Shown one piece after another: positions 45,542 through 56,699 of a stretch of 64,000 bases of DNA (its first letter is position 1; each line of letters begins with the position of its first letter). Under the pieces are notes generated by a model, which was given only the letters and a program-made list of their open reading frames with translations, did no database searches and had not been told where the DNA came from. Origin of the DNA: Silene conica (taxonomy: Eukaryota > Streptophyta > Magnoliopsida > Caryophyllales > Caryophyllaceae); contig CM055315.2 in the NCBI GenBank assembly GCA_029255685.2, positions 31,005,501 through 31,069,500 on the forward strand, given 5' to 3'. The position numbers were made by a program, and so were the translations under genes.

Positions 45542-45719
45542 CTAGAAAAGGTGGACTATCAATCCACCCATTTTATGTCTGGAAGAATGAATACGCAAAC
45601 ACCACTGCCGTTCAGATTCAAGCGGCTCCAAGACACAAACACCGCCATCCGTGAGTCCTAGTACAAATTGATTGACATCGGACGGGTGTGCAACAATGCA
45701 AAGTGGGAACACTGTTGTA
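45542..45719 (-). pseudogene. Captured TOPLESS-related corepressor exon
   Basis: After an acceptor-like TTTCAACAG on the minus strand, the exon reads FPLCIVAHPSDVNQFVLGLT then DGGVCVLEPLESERQW. This is the end of the last WD40 repeat of plant TOPLESS/TPR transcriptional corepressors, where 'AAHPSEPNQFALGLTDGGV.VLEPLESE' is usual. The following residues (CLRIHSSRHKMGG...) do not match the family's normal C-terminal tail and reach a stop at 45542. Only one exon is recognisable, so this is a gene fragment carried by the CACTA element and not a working corepressor. Confidence 0.8.
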
Positions 45720-45729
45720 CTGTTGAAAC

Positions 45730-47317
45730 AAACAAACAAACAACAGATTATTGTCTAGAATGTACAGAGTAATAGACTCATTTCAAAGATCAAGTTGTAT
45801 TCATCTGTTTCTAGGAAAAGAAGATGCAAGCAGGTGTTGGCTATTTTGCAAACTAGATTACTTTTATGTCCTTAACTAAGGCATTTGAAAAGCTGGTGCA
45901 GGTAGGTTGCGGACCTTTCTAAGCGTTTTGGTCAGACAGATAAAATACCATATAATGCAATTGGTTATAAACATGTTAGAAATGAACGAGTACTCGACAA
46001 AGAAATAATGACCTTGGATTGGGTGGCAAATAAGCATAAATATTGTCATTGTCTGCATAAAAGAACTAAGAGATCAGAAATACAGAGTTTCAATTTAACA
46101 GATAATATAGAATTAGAAAAAAGACAATGGAACTACTGCAAGGATACCCTTTCATCAAAGATAAAATACTATGGAACTACTGCAATACGGAAAAACAAAT
46201 CTATTTATCATACCCCAGTACCATGGAGTTTAACCGGACAGCGGGCGCCAATGTCGTAAATCGTCCCGAAGTAGAGAGCTAAAAACGTCACTCTGACCAC
46301 AACATTTCTAAGACAGAAACTTAGGGTCATTGAGAAGTAGTATGGACTACCAAATACAACAGAAAAATTATGGTAAAATTTAGCGATTATTACGTGAAAA
46401 ACCACTTGATTAGATTAGAAACACTTGTATTTTTCTAGCTCAAAAACACCTAGCCACCACCTATATAGAAAGACTACAGATGAAATGTATCAATGTTACG
46501 GATAGCAGTCTTAGTTACTATAAGCAACATTAAGCGGGAAGCAATCAATCATTTAGCAACAGACTGCAAGTAGAATTTGAGGCTTCAAACCTAGACAAGG
46601 GCATCAAAAACCTATAAATCAGTGTTCAAAAACAGCTGTAATGGCAGGAGGTTGAAATTCAAAACGAACCAGTCCAACAAAACCTAAGCTGCGAGTAGAT
46701 CATTAACAATCTTACCTCATTTGGACATCGTTGTATGGAATGGAATGGGCTGTTGTGAACAAATGTAGAAACTATAAAACAAGCTCGTGTCAAGTTTTTA
46801 GGATAAGAGCATAACCAGTTAAGTAATTAGGAAGTAGTACAGACTTATTGAGCAAGGGTATTATGTGATATTTGAGATCTACAGGTTTGAGCCAAAGTGT
46901 GGCAAAGCACCATGTTCAGAAAAAGGACTGAAATAATTTAAAGACATACCTCTACACGCTTTATCTCCATAGTTCCATTCAACACCTCTATTAGAAATTC
47001 ATGGTTCACTTCATATGGTTTGGTAGGCATCAACACTTCAACATATTGGATGTATGTTATTAGAGACAGCCTAATGGTGTTTCCTTCGACATTAATTAAC
47101 CTTCAAACTAGTCAGTGCATCAAATTCTGGAGTATGCTCATTTGTATGCTAACAATTGACATAATTAAGCATAATTTTCAAGCTTTTGAAAAGGGGAGGG
47201 AATAGTTATTGGTTAACAACAAATATAATGATTGAATTAGGAGACGACCTGTACAATATTTTTCAAAATCAGGAGTACATAACTTAGTCCACAACTTAAT
47301 CAAAATCAGGAGACGAC
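45730..47317. other. CACTA interior without recognised genes
   Basis: AT-rich sequence with intron-like character. A short minus-strand open stretch near 47010-46945 (NHEFLIEVLNGTMEIKRVE) ends at a GT, and may be another captured exon, but I do not recognise it. Confidence 0.4.
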
Positions 47318-48037
47318 TTGTACAATATTTATCAAAATGAAAACAAGGAATGGCAATTACACAAAGGTGGAACCTTGTGCTTTCTTCGTACTCCTCGAAA
47401 CAAAACTAAAAAGACAGCTAAAGAAATGACAATATTTAACAAAGAATGTGAAAACATTATATCAAATAGAGATAGCGTTGTTGATAATGGAGTTAGAAAT
47501 ACACCTATTATTACTCTTCATGACGTGGCAGCTGCTTCAGGATCACATCACATGGCTAGTATCAATAAAGGAAAAGTTAATATGCAGCATGTTGCTCCAA
47601 AAGTGGTTGTGCCTAAACCTTCTGATAGCAATGTGACGGCTGGCAAAGACGTTAAACCTGTTGCTGTGATCAGCCCCAAACCAGCTATGCCTGCTGACAA
47701 GAAAGAAATATCAGAAATTTCGAGCAATGCATTGAAAGCTGTAAACAGACATCCTGCAGATGTAGGTATTTCTATGCTATCATTAGAGACTGAAGTTTCA
47801 GAAGATGATAAGGGAATAGAAAACCGTGCTTCTCAAATAGCTACCGAAACAGTTGAGGAACTTTACGACCCTTCAATTTCCAAACAGCGTGTTCATACCA
47901 TGGCCACTTCACGCCACCGGTATTCAAATATCTGGTTATCTGTATCAGGCCCAACTCAAGGATTGATCATTCTGACAATCTGCTTGTCGCTCATGAATTA
48001 TTCCCATGAAGCCATGACAGAAACATCAGCAAAATAA
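47318..48037 (+). CDS. Unidentified 239-aa ORF inside the CACTA element
   Basis: This is the longest open frame in the element outside the gypsy genes. The protein is hydrophilic, rich in Lys, Val, Pro and Ser, with a central low-complexity part (VVVPKPSDSNVTAGKDVKPV) and a more hydrophobic tail (LIILTICLSLMNYS). No cysteine or histidine cluster, transposase motif or known domain is visible. A near-copy of AGGAGACGACCTGTACAATATTTTTCAAAATC precedes it at 47240, duplicating the sequence around its start at 47306. It could be a captured exon, a CACTA-encoded accessory protein or chance. True exon limits and the start are unknown. Confidence 0.4.
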   Translation: MYNIYQNENKEWQLHKGGTLCFLRTPRNKTKKTAKEMTIFNKECENIISNRDSVVDNGVRNTPIITLHDVAAASGSHHMASINKGKVNMQHVAPKVVVPKPSDSNVTAGKDVKPVAVISPKPAMPADKKEISEISSNALKAVNRHPADVGISMLSLETEVSEDDKGIENRASQIATETVEELYDPSISKQRVHTMATSRHRYSNIWLSVSGPTQGLIILTICLSLMNYSHEAMTETSAK

Positions 48038-49061
48038 ACTCATTCATTACGGCCTTCACGTTAAGAGTATCGTGACATGGATAAAGACGCTTTACACCAC
48101 ACGCAGTCCAGTATACTTGATAAATAATCCAAGTTGAGTGGCTTATCATGTAACAAAAGGTAAGGGGGGCGTGATTAAAGCATTAATCCCAATATTGAAT
48201 ATCCTAGTCAGCCAATCGAGACCAAGTAAAAGCATAATCTATACACTGAAATGTATATGAACTCGTAAAGACAGCAAAGGTCACACCTTCCAAGTACACT
48301 AAGATCCTTTGTTGGATGCAATTTTGGAAGGCTTAGAATTTGTACAAGCAATGATTACCGAAATACACCTTAAGGACCTAGAATCCTTTCATATATCATC
48401 TTAAAAATTTAATCAATAGATTTAGGGTTTGGGAAATTGGGGGAAAATAAAAAATCGAAAACTGAATTGGGTTTTTAAACTTACCAGGAAAGAATAAGTG
48501 GTGGTGGCGGACAACGATAGAGACAGACAGAGGACAACGGTGGTGGTTGCGAACAACGGTGGCATCGGAAGGAGGCAGAAAGAGATGAAGGAGGGAGAAA
48601 GAGAGGAGGAAGCAGGCGGTTGATTTTGAGTCGTCAGTTTGTTTTTTTTAGTACTTTTGATTTTATAATTATTAATTATTATTCTTAGATAAAATAGTCA
48701 ATTTTACTTATAATAAATAAAAGATTTTAGATGTATTATTTGAGTGGTATTAACGTCGGTTTTTGTTAAATTCGCCACAAAAACATATAACGGCGGTTGG
48801 TTAATAAAAAATATTGTCAAATATTATTAACATTAACGTCGGTTCTTAACACAACTGCCATAATTGAGTTTTAGTGGCGTTTCTTATAGGAAACCGTCAT
48901 AAATATCTACTTCTATTACGTCAGTTCTAAATTTAAACCGTCACAATAGACCTTCTACACCCTGAAAAATCCCCTCCCACCAATTTTTTTGGGCTTTTCG
49001 CGGCGTTTCTATTAGAACCGCCACGATAAATGCGTCACGATAGGGGTTTTTTCTACTAGTG

Positions 49062-49725
49062 CATGCTGGCGATGAAGTTTGAGAGGGGTTTGTCAATTGC
49101 TATCAAGAAGAGACTGATTGCGGCTTCGCCCACCACAGTCCGGGACATCTATTTACGGGCTGGGGCAGCGGAGAGGCTCTCAGAAATGATCAAAGAGGAC
49201 AAGAAATCCAAATCTGAAAAGAGAAAGGCTGAGGTAGTACCTGAAAGTTATGGGTCAAAGAAGCAAAGCACCAACAAGTATAGTGGTTACTTCAGTAACA
49301 ACACTTCCGGAGGGGTGAGAAATAAAAGTGGGGGAAGTCACATGAGTGGGGTTTCTGGTAGTGGTGCAACGGGAAGAGTTTGTTTTGGCTGTGGAATGAG
49401 GGGACACAAGCAGGCAGTGAGTCGTTCATCTGGAGGGAATCAGTCCGGGGGTTATCGTACGCCTACAGCAGGATATCAGGGATCTCGCACCCAGTCTTAT
49501 GGTAGCAGTGGCTATCGCACACCCATGACCAACTATGGTGGGGGTGCGAAGTCTGGAGGGAGCAGCAATTATCAAAGGAGCTATAACAACTATTAGAACC
49601 GCTCGTACCAGAACCAATACAATGGGGGTGGAAGCAATCAGAAGACGGGAGCAGAAGGGAACCAATAGGCTGGGACATCTGGTGCCAGTGAGAGTGGAGT
49701 CAAATCCAGTGACAAGCTTTTTGCC
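49062..49725 (+). pseudogene. Gypsy gag, 3' part with altered zinc knuckle
   Basis: The gag frame resumes right after the CACTA element and is continuous with the 5' part across the duplicated target. It has a Lys-rich helix (SEMIKEDKKSKSEKRKAEVV), a Ser/Gly-rich linker and CFGCGMRGHKQAV. The last residue of the C-X2-C-X4-H-X4-C knuckle is not Cys here. Two TAG codons (49594-49596 and 49666-49668) interrupt the same frame before protease. As read, this copy cannot make a full gag-pol protein. Confidence 0.88.
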
Positions 49726-52700
49726 ATGGGAAAGCAGGCAGCTAAGGATGATGCTCATGTGGTAACCGGTACTTTTCTTGTGAACTCTAAACCTACTTTC
49801 GTACTTTTCGATTCCGGTGCCACCCACTCCTTTGTGTCTAGAGAGCATGTTAGGGCCTTGGGACTTGAGAGGTTTGATATGGTCGCGGACTCCGTGACCA
49901 TACCTTCAGGGGAGTCGATCACCTGTAATAGAGTCTATAGGAGTGTACCCATCAAAATCGGGGAAGTAATTTTCTACTGTGACCTCATAGAATTTCCGCT
50001 GGGGGGTTTTGAGGTGATCCTAGGGATGGACTGGCTGGGGAAGTATCGAGCTTTTATTGACTGTCACCAAAAGAAAATTTCCTTGAAGGGACCTAAGAGA
50101 GTGAGGGTGTCTTACAAGGGATATCGAGTCAAGCCTAAAATCAAGTTCATATCCATCAATACCCTTAAGTCTAGCTTGCGAAAAGGTGAGAGCCTGATCT
50201 TGTGCCAAATGTGGAACTGCGAGGCTGAGACCCTTAAGACTAGTGAGATACCAGTGGTGCGGGAGTTTGAGGGAGTATTCAGAGATGACGTTCCTGGATT
50301 ACCGCCAAAGAGGGAAGTGGAATTCTCCATTGACCTAAAGCCAGGGGCGGGACCAATATCTAAATCACCGTACCGTATGGGACCGAAGGAGATGGAGGAG
50401 TTGAAGAAACAGTTGCATGAACTAGCTGAGAAAGGATTCATCCGACCCAGCGTGTCGCCCTGGGGAGTACCTGTACTATTTGTAAAGAAGAAAGATGGGA
50501 GTTTGAGACTTTGTGTTGACTACCGAGAGCTGAACAATGTGACCATCAAGAACCGTTATCCTTTGCTAAGAATTGACGACCTGTTTGATCAGTTGAGTGG
50601 AGCTGGGGTTTTCTCTAAGATTGATTTGAGATCCGGGTATCACCAGTTGAGAATAAAAGATGAAGATATTCCAAAGACCGCTTTCAGAACGAGGTATGGC
50701 CACTACGAATTTGTGGTTATGCCATTTGGGTTGACTAACGCCCCAGCCGTGTTTATGGATTTGATGAACCGAGTCTTTAGCCCTTATCTAGATAAGTTTG
50801 TGGTGGTATTCATCGACGATATCCTAGTGTATTCCAAGAATGCGGAAGAGCACGAGGATCATTTGAGGAGAGTACTTCAGAGCCTAGAGGAGCATAAGCT
50901 CAATGCTAATTTGAGCAAATGTGAGTTCTGGTTGGAAAAAGTCGCATTTCTGGGGCATGTAATTTCCAAGGAGGGGGTATCTGTCGACCCTAGTAAGATC
51001 GAGGTTGTGACTAAATGGCAAAGTCCGAAGAATGTGAGTGAGACTCGAAGCTTCCTGGGATTGGCTGGTTATTATCGGAGGTTTGTCAAGGATTTTTCGA
51101 GGATAACAAAGCCGTTGACATCATTAATGAGGAAGGAGAACCGTTTCGTATGGGATGAGAGTTGTGAGCAGGCATTCCTGACCCTTAAGGAACGTCTGAC
51201 AACAGCTCCTATCCTTGCTTTGCCAGTCGGGAGTGATAATTTTGAAGTTTATACTGACGCATCGAAGCATGGATTGGGTTGTGTGCTAATGCAGAATGGG
51301 AGAGTGATAGCGTATGCTTCTCGCCAATTGAAGACCTACGAAGAGAATTATCCGACTCATGATTTGGAATTGGGAGCTGTGGTATTTGCACTTAAATTAT
51401 GGCGCCATTACCTTTATGGAGCCACTTTTAAGGTGTTTTCTGATCACAAGAGTTTGAAATATATCTACACCCAGCGAGAATTGAACATGAGACAGAGGAG
51501 GTGGATAGAGTTGATTGGAGACTATGATATGCAGATCGTCTACCACGAAGGCAAGGCCAATGTGGTAGCTGATGCCCTAAGTAGGAAGTCTGTTCACGCT
51601 TTGAGTTGTGCTAGATCGAGAGTGAGGTTGCATGGCGAACTAAGGGAGATGGGAATTTTCATGATCCGGAAAGGGGATGCTCTTAGTGACTTGACGGTGG
51701 AGCCAGAGTTGTATGGAGAGATTCGGGAGTTGCAAAAGAGTGGTGCGAGAATCCAGAAGTGGCGCGGGATGGTTGAGAGTGAGGTTGGAGAGGCTGCATC
51801 CAAGTTCAGTATTCATATCGACGGTAGTTTGAGGTTCAGTGGACGATGGTGTGTTCCGGATATTGAGGAGCTAAAGAAGAAAATCCTGACTGAAGCTCAT
51901 GCTACTCTATATTCCGTTCACCCAGGGGGTGATAAGTTGTACAAAGATCTTAAGAAGACATTCTGGTGGCCAAATATGAAGAAGGAAGTCGCTGAGTTCG
52001 TGTCAAGGTGTTTGACATGTCAAAGAGTGAAAGGGGAGCATAAGAGACCACAGGGAAAGATTCAGTCACTAGATGTGCCAGAGTGGAAGTGGGAGAACAT
52101 CTCGATGGATTTCATTGTGGGGTTGTCGCGGACGCAGAGGGGCAACAACATGATTTGGGTGATTGTGGATCGTTTGACTAAGTCGGCTCACTTTATTCCG
52201 ATGAAAGATACCTAGAGTAAAGCCGAGTTGGCTAAGTCATATGTTCAGAATGTGGTCAAACTGCATGGCGTACCCAAGGACATTGTTTCAGACCGGGATT
52301 CGAGGTTCATATCTAGATTTTGGCAAGAGTTACAGGCCGCTTTGGGTACCCAATTGAAGATGAGTACTGCGTTCCATCCAGCTACTGACGGCCAGACTGA
52401 GAGAACGATTCAGACCCTTGAGGATATGTTGAGAGCATGCGTACTTGAGTTCGGAGGATCTTGGGAGGATCGCCTGGGATTGATAGAGTTTTCTTATAAC
52501 AACAGTTATCATGCCAGTATCGGAATGGCCCCTTTTGAGGCTTTGTATGGGAGGAAGTGTCGAAGTCCAGTGTGTTGGGATGATCGGGCCGATATTGTGG
52601 CCTTAGGACCAGATATGATCCAGGAGATGGTGGAGCAGGTTCAGATCATTCGGCAGAGAATGAGGGCCGCCCAGGATAGACAGAAGAGCTACGCAGATCG

Positions 52701-53145
52701 GAAGAGGAGCGATGTTTCGTTCGACGTAGGAGAGAAAGTATTGCTGAAAGTGTCTCCAATGAAGGGTGTGATGAGGTTTGGGAAGCGAGGCAAACTGAGT
52801 CAGAAATTTATTGGACCGTTTGAGATTTTGGACAGGGTTGGGGAGGTGGCATACCGTTTAACTTTACCTCCAGCACTATCCAAGGTCCATAATGTGTTCC
52901 ATGTGTCTCAGTTGAGGAAATATGTGAGCGATCCATATCATATTCTACAGCACGAGGTGATTGAGGTGGATGAGCAGTTGTCTTACGTAGAGACTCCAAA
53001 GGAAATTCTAGACAGAAAGGTGCGAAAGACTCGAAATGGGGAGACGGCTTTGGTGAAAGTTCTGTGGACCAACCATAATCTAGAGGAAGCTACATGGGAG
53101 GCCGAGGCATCCATGAGGGAGCGTTACCCGCATCTGTTTGATTGA
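49726..53145 (+). pseudogene. Gypsy pol: protease, RT, RNase H, integrase, chromodomain
   Basis: An open frame of 829 codons is followed, after a TAG at 52213-52215, by 305 more codons in the same frame. In order: aspartic protease ([11 protein letters not shown], about residue 27), reverse transcriptase ([20 protein letters not shown], active site FIDDILVYS near residue 365), RNase H ([10 protein letters not shown]), and the integrase zinc finger ([11 protein letters not shown]...CLTCQRVKG). The integrase core has DFIVGLS, DRDSRF and the E of [13 protein letters not shown]-terminal segment with [20 protein letters not shown] resembles a chromodomain. The stop lies within the integrase core. 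Everything else is well preserved, in line with a young copy. Confidence 0.95.
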
Positions 53146-53289
53146 GGTAAGTTACGGGGACATAACTCTTCTTTAAGGGGGGTGGAATGTCACATTTTTG
53201 TGTTTTGGTTAACGTTTTATGTTTCAAGTTCGTTTGAGTTGGTTGTTTTGTTGCCTGAGTGTGGTTGAACTTCGGGACGAAGTTCATTT

Positions 53290-53303
53290 TAAGGGGGGAA
53301 GAC
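53290..53303 (+). promoter_or_regulatory. Polypurine tract of the gypsy element
   Basis: TAAGGGGGGAAGAC directly before the 3' LTR, the usual plus-strand priming site in reverse transcription. Confidence 0.85.
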
Positions 53304-53966
53304 TGTAATACCCCGAACATTATAATATTTTATTGCGATAATTACGTTTATTTTTGTCGTGTCGATAGTATTTAGACGTTATTAGTATTCGATAAATAAA
53401 TTATTGAATGACATCTTAGTTACATGTTGTTAGTGGGGTTCGATCTCGAGACTCTTGCTTATACCGGTGGGCCTCGGAAGTAGTGCTAAGCCATAAGCCC
53501 ACAATATGATAAAACCCTCAACAATCTCTCACGATCATACTCCCTCATGCCGCCTCATATCAGCCATACTTTACCCTAATTCTACCCTAATCGATACACA
53601 AACCAACACCCCACGTTGCAGCCACCACATCAGAGAGGAGAAATGAGCCTTGCACGACGGGTCTAAGACGGTCTAGGACTATTCGATTTGGTCGTGGGTC
53701 AGGTATGTCAACTCTATGTCGTGGTGTTTGCGTGTAGAGTTGTGTTTACTTTTGAAGGGTAGTTCGTTTTTATTCTCAGTTTATACTTGTACGACTTTGC
53801 TGGTGGTAGTCAGGGTGGGGGTATGGTGGTCGTCACGGTGGTGTACCGTTTGTAATGTCGTCTGAAAAAGGGGCATTCGTATTTCATGAGTTGTCTCGGT
53901 TTTATGGTTTGCGCGTGGTACAAGGATGTTTGGGGGTGGTACCACCGTTGACTCGGGGGAGGTCGA
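53304..53966 (+). repeat. 3' LTR of the gypsy element, first 663 bp
   Basis: Matches the first 663 bp of the 5' LTR with about nine substitutions and one indel. It is cut after ...GGGGGAGGTCGA by the insertion of the element starting TGATGCCCG. Confidence 0.93.
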
Positions 53967-56699
53967 TGATGCCCGTCATTGAGGGTATCAAAGATAAAAT
54001 TTATAATTCCTAAACTTTAACTATAGATAGTGAAAGTCAGGGTCGAACCACAAGGAGGTGGGGAATGTTTATTGTTTGATGTTAATGTTTAAGGTAACAA
54101 TTTTAGGGGGTTGATTGGTTGTTTACTAAATCTAAAGCAAGGATTAAAATAAAATAAGTAATTAAAGACGAGAATAAAATTATAATAAAAGGGATTCTAG
54201 GATGTTTGGGTAATAAATAGCTAAGGTAATATAACTAAGGTCAACATGTATTGCAGTCGCGTAAGGGGTGTAAATATCCTTTCGGTCTATGGTACCAAAT
54301 AGCTCCTTTCGGCCTATGCTATTAGTTCCTAGGTCTCACAATTATTGGGTGTCAACAATAAGGGTGAATCTTAAATCCTAGGTCACATACCTTTCAGTCT
54401 TGAGTAACCTAGCCGTCTTAAGGTGTAAACCAATGCCTTTCCCGTATCTTTCAATCTTGGGTAGGTCATTACTAACATCCTACAAGTCTCCTTTCGGTCT
54501 CATTGCAGGTTATTATAGTCAACAAAGTAAGACGAAACAGAATACGCGAGTGGGTCGACCGACCGGCTAGCCCAGTCGGCCGACCACAGCCTTGGTCGAC
54601 CGACCCATTATGTGGGTCGACCGACCACGGCCCTGCTACAGGTGGTCTCGGAACTTATACTACCTACGCATATTCATCCCCTACATCCTAACATATGTAC
54701 ATTTAGCTACTCATGGTTACTAAAACAATAATGGAAATAGGAATAAATATGGAAATCATGATGAATATCAATCTAAACATGCAATCAATAATAAAGCTTG
54801 GGATTTTATCTTAAGACGAATACAATAATTCTAACTAATAACAATGAAGCATAAATTAAAAGAAGAATTACCGGAAATTGGAATTGAGATGGAAAGGAAC
54901 AAACTTTATTGAATGCTTGAATGATTGATGAACAAACTAAAGTACTTGAGAATTATTGAAAGATTGTAATTAAACTATAAGACGGAATAAAACTGAATTA
55001 TGAACTTAATGAATCTCTATTAAAAACTGGATGCTTCTAGATAATTAACCCTAAACGAAAGATTAGTTTATATAGGGCGGCAATTAGGAGTTTCCTAAAG
55101 ACTCCAACACTTCTTATGGACTTCCGAAAAGCTTTTGGGCTGCGCTGAGGTCGTTCGACCTACTATGTGGGTCGGTCGACCTCTTTACGGGCTTCAGGAA
55201 AATTCTGGGCTTTCCAAAACAGAGATCTGGTCGGCCGACCCAAGTAGTAGGTTGGTCGACCCGTTTCCGCGTTAGATTGCTATGATTTGTCTCGGTTTGA
55301 CTTTTGGTATTTGATTAATGATTCCAGTTGACTTTCTTCGTTCCTTAGTTATGCAAAAATCTCGAGGGCATAAGCTGGGATTAAAATTGTCCTTTTTCCG
55401 CACAAATCTGCAAAAGTGCATAAAAATACGAAAGTGCACAATTGTTGGGAAATAAGGGCTAAAATATAGTAAATGAGCGACCAAATGCGTGTAAAAATAG
55501 ATGTAAAACATCATAAAATAGGCACGCATCAAATTCCCCAAACCAAACCTTGCTTGCCCTCAAGCAAGAAATAGACTCGATCTTAACTAATGGAACGATT
55601 TCAATCTCAGAGCGAAATTTACATGTACGCCCAAACCAATGTCAAGTACAAAATGAGAAAGCATTTAAATCATGCAGACGAGTTATGGTGTCGTTAAACT
55701 TGCAAAACTAGAGACTATAGAGACTTTATACCATGGACTCTCGCGGTACGCTCGAGACACTCATGAAGCAAAGGGTGAGTATATGTAGAAGATAGAAAGA
55801 AGTATATTGTAATGACACTCACCTAACTGCGACCCATGGAAACATGCCTGCAATCTAACATGAACAGAAATTCTACAACTATGTAAAACAAACCCATTAA
55901 GTGACCCGGTTACATGCAATTAGGGTAATGAAAGATATGTGAGGTAAAAGGTAAAAGTGGTTAAGATGTTTTTGGATTTGTGAGGTTAGTAGCCAAGCTA
56001 GTAAAACCGGTTCCCAATAACATATTTTCACAACATTTTGATATTAAGAAGGTGCTCTTTCGTAGCACAACTCTCATATTGTATAAGAAAAGACTCCCAA
56101 ATATTTTGAATGAGGTACGGGAGTGATAACACATAAAAGAAAGAGATTTTTGGAACGAAATTTTGAATCTGATGATGCTGTCAGGTGGTCGGCCGACCTA
56201 TGAAGGTGGTCGGTCGACCACTTTCCTGTACGCTTTGACTTTTTTCGTTTTTCTTTTCTTTCTTTCTTTTTCTGAATTTTTCTGTTCTTTTTCTCTTTTC
56301 TTGCTTTCTTTCTTTCTTTTCTCTTTTTGTTCAAGATAGCATACAAACCAAGATGCCTCAAAATAAACCAAACACCACAAATACTAGCTTGGAAAGGTAG
56401 GCTAAGTATGGGATGTAGTTTTGGGGGAATACAAAGGCAATTTTGGCTATGTAAGGCTTATGGGTAAAAATGAGAAAAGGGATCCCAAATGCACGTACCA
56501 AGACTCACAAAACGAGATAGTAAAACAAGTAAATAACAATTCAAGTTCATGTTTATGCATATTGATGTAACATGTTCCAAGGGGAGTACTACTCACATCC
56601 TAGACAACTGGTTTAAAAAATGAAACCAGGAATAAGGCTCTAAAACTCAGAATGTATAGTAGGTTGCCAAGGTATAAGTCAAGTCTCAAGATATACAGA
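53967..56699 (-). mobile_element. Second gypsy-type LTR element, minus strand, partial
   Basis: An LTR of 1565 bp (53967-55531) has TGATG...GCATCA ends. Directly right of it, the minus strand reads GGTTTGGTTTGGGGAATT, a polypurine tract, so the element runs on the minus strand and this is its 3' LTR. The internal region 55532-56699 has no coding signal and a pyrimidine-rich stretch (56225-56330) that creates Lys-rich ORFs on the minus strand. The copia-type element at 56700 interrupts it, and its remainder must lie beyond the window. Confidence 0.75.
54550..55265. repeat. GGTCGACCGACC palindromic words in the second LTR
   Basis: GC-rich self-complementary words near 54553-54630 and 55150-55262 consist of variants of GGTCGACCGACC and GGTCGGCCGACC, often paired as arms around a short loop (for example GACCCA-ttatg-TGGGTC). 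A further pair lies at 56186-56220 in the internal region. Confidence 0.85.

Larger units (their letters stand above)
44826..49061. mobile_element. Non-autonomous CACTA element nested in gypsy gag
   Basis: It starts CACTAGTAGAAAACACCCC and ends GGGGTTTTTTCTACTAGTG, and is flanked by a 3-bp duplication CAT (44823-44825 and 49062-49064). These are the hallmarks of CACTA/EnSpm transposons. Both subterminal regions (44840-45300 and 48740-49050) are crowded with 'AACCGTCGTTATA/GGCGGTT' words in both directions. At 4.2 kb it has no recognisable TNP2-type transposase. It carries a TOPLESS-like exon on - and a 239-codon ORF on +. Confidence 0.93.
41071..53966 (+). mobile_element. Chromovirus-type Ty3/gypsy retrotransposon (Tekay-like)
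   Basis: The order is 5' LTR 41071-43142, primer-binding site, gag, protease, reverse transcriptase, RNase H, integrase with a C-terminal chromodomain-like segment, polypurine tract (about 53290-53303), and 3' LTR from 53304. The 3' LTR is broken at 53966 by another element and its remainder lies outside the window. Gag is interrupted by a CACTA element at 44826-49061, and the 5' internal part contains the remnant of another CACTA. Where both LTRs are visible (about 662 bp) I count by eye about nine substitutions and one indel, so the insertion is fairly recent. The Tekay assignment is inferred from the chromodomain and overall pol wording. Confidence 0.9.

Noticed and set aside
56074-56380. 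Lys/Glu-rich minus-strand ORFs
   Set aside because: Product of the CTTT-rich pyrimidine tract in a retrotransposon internal region.
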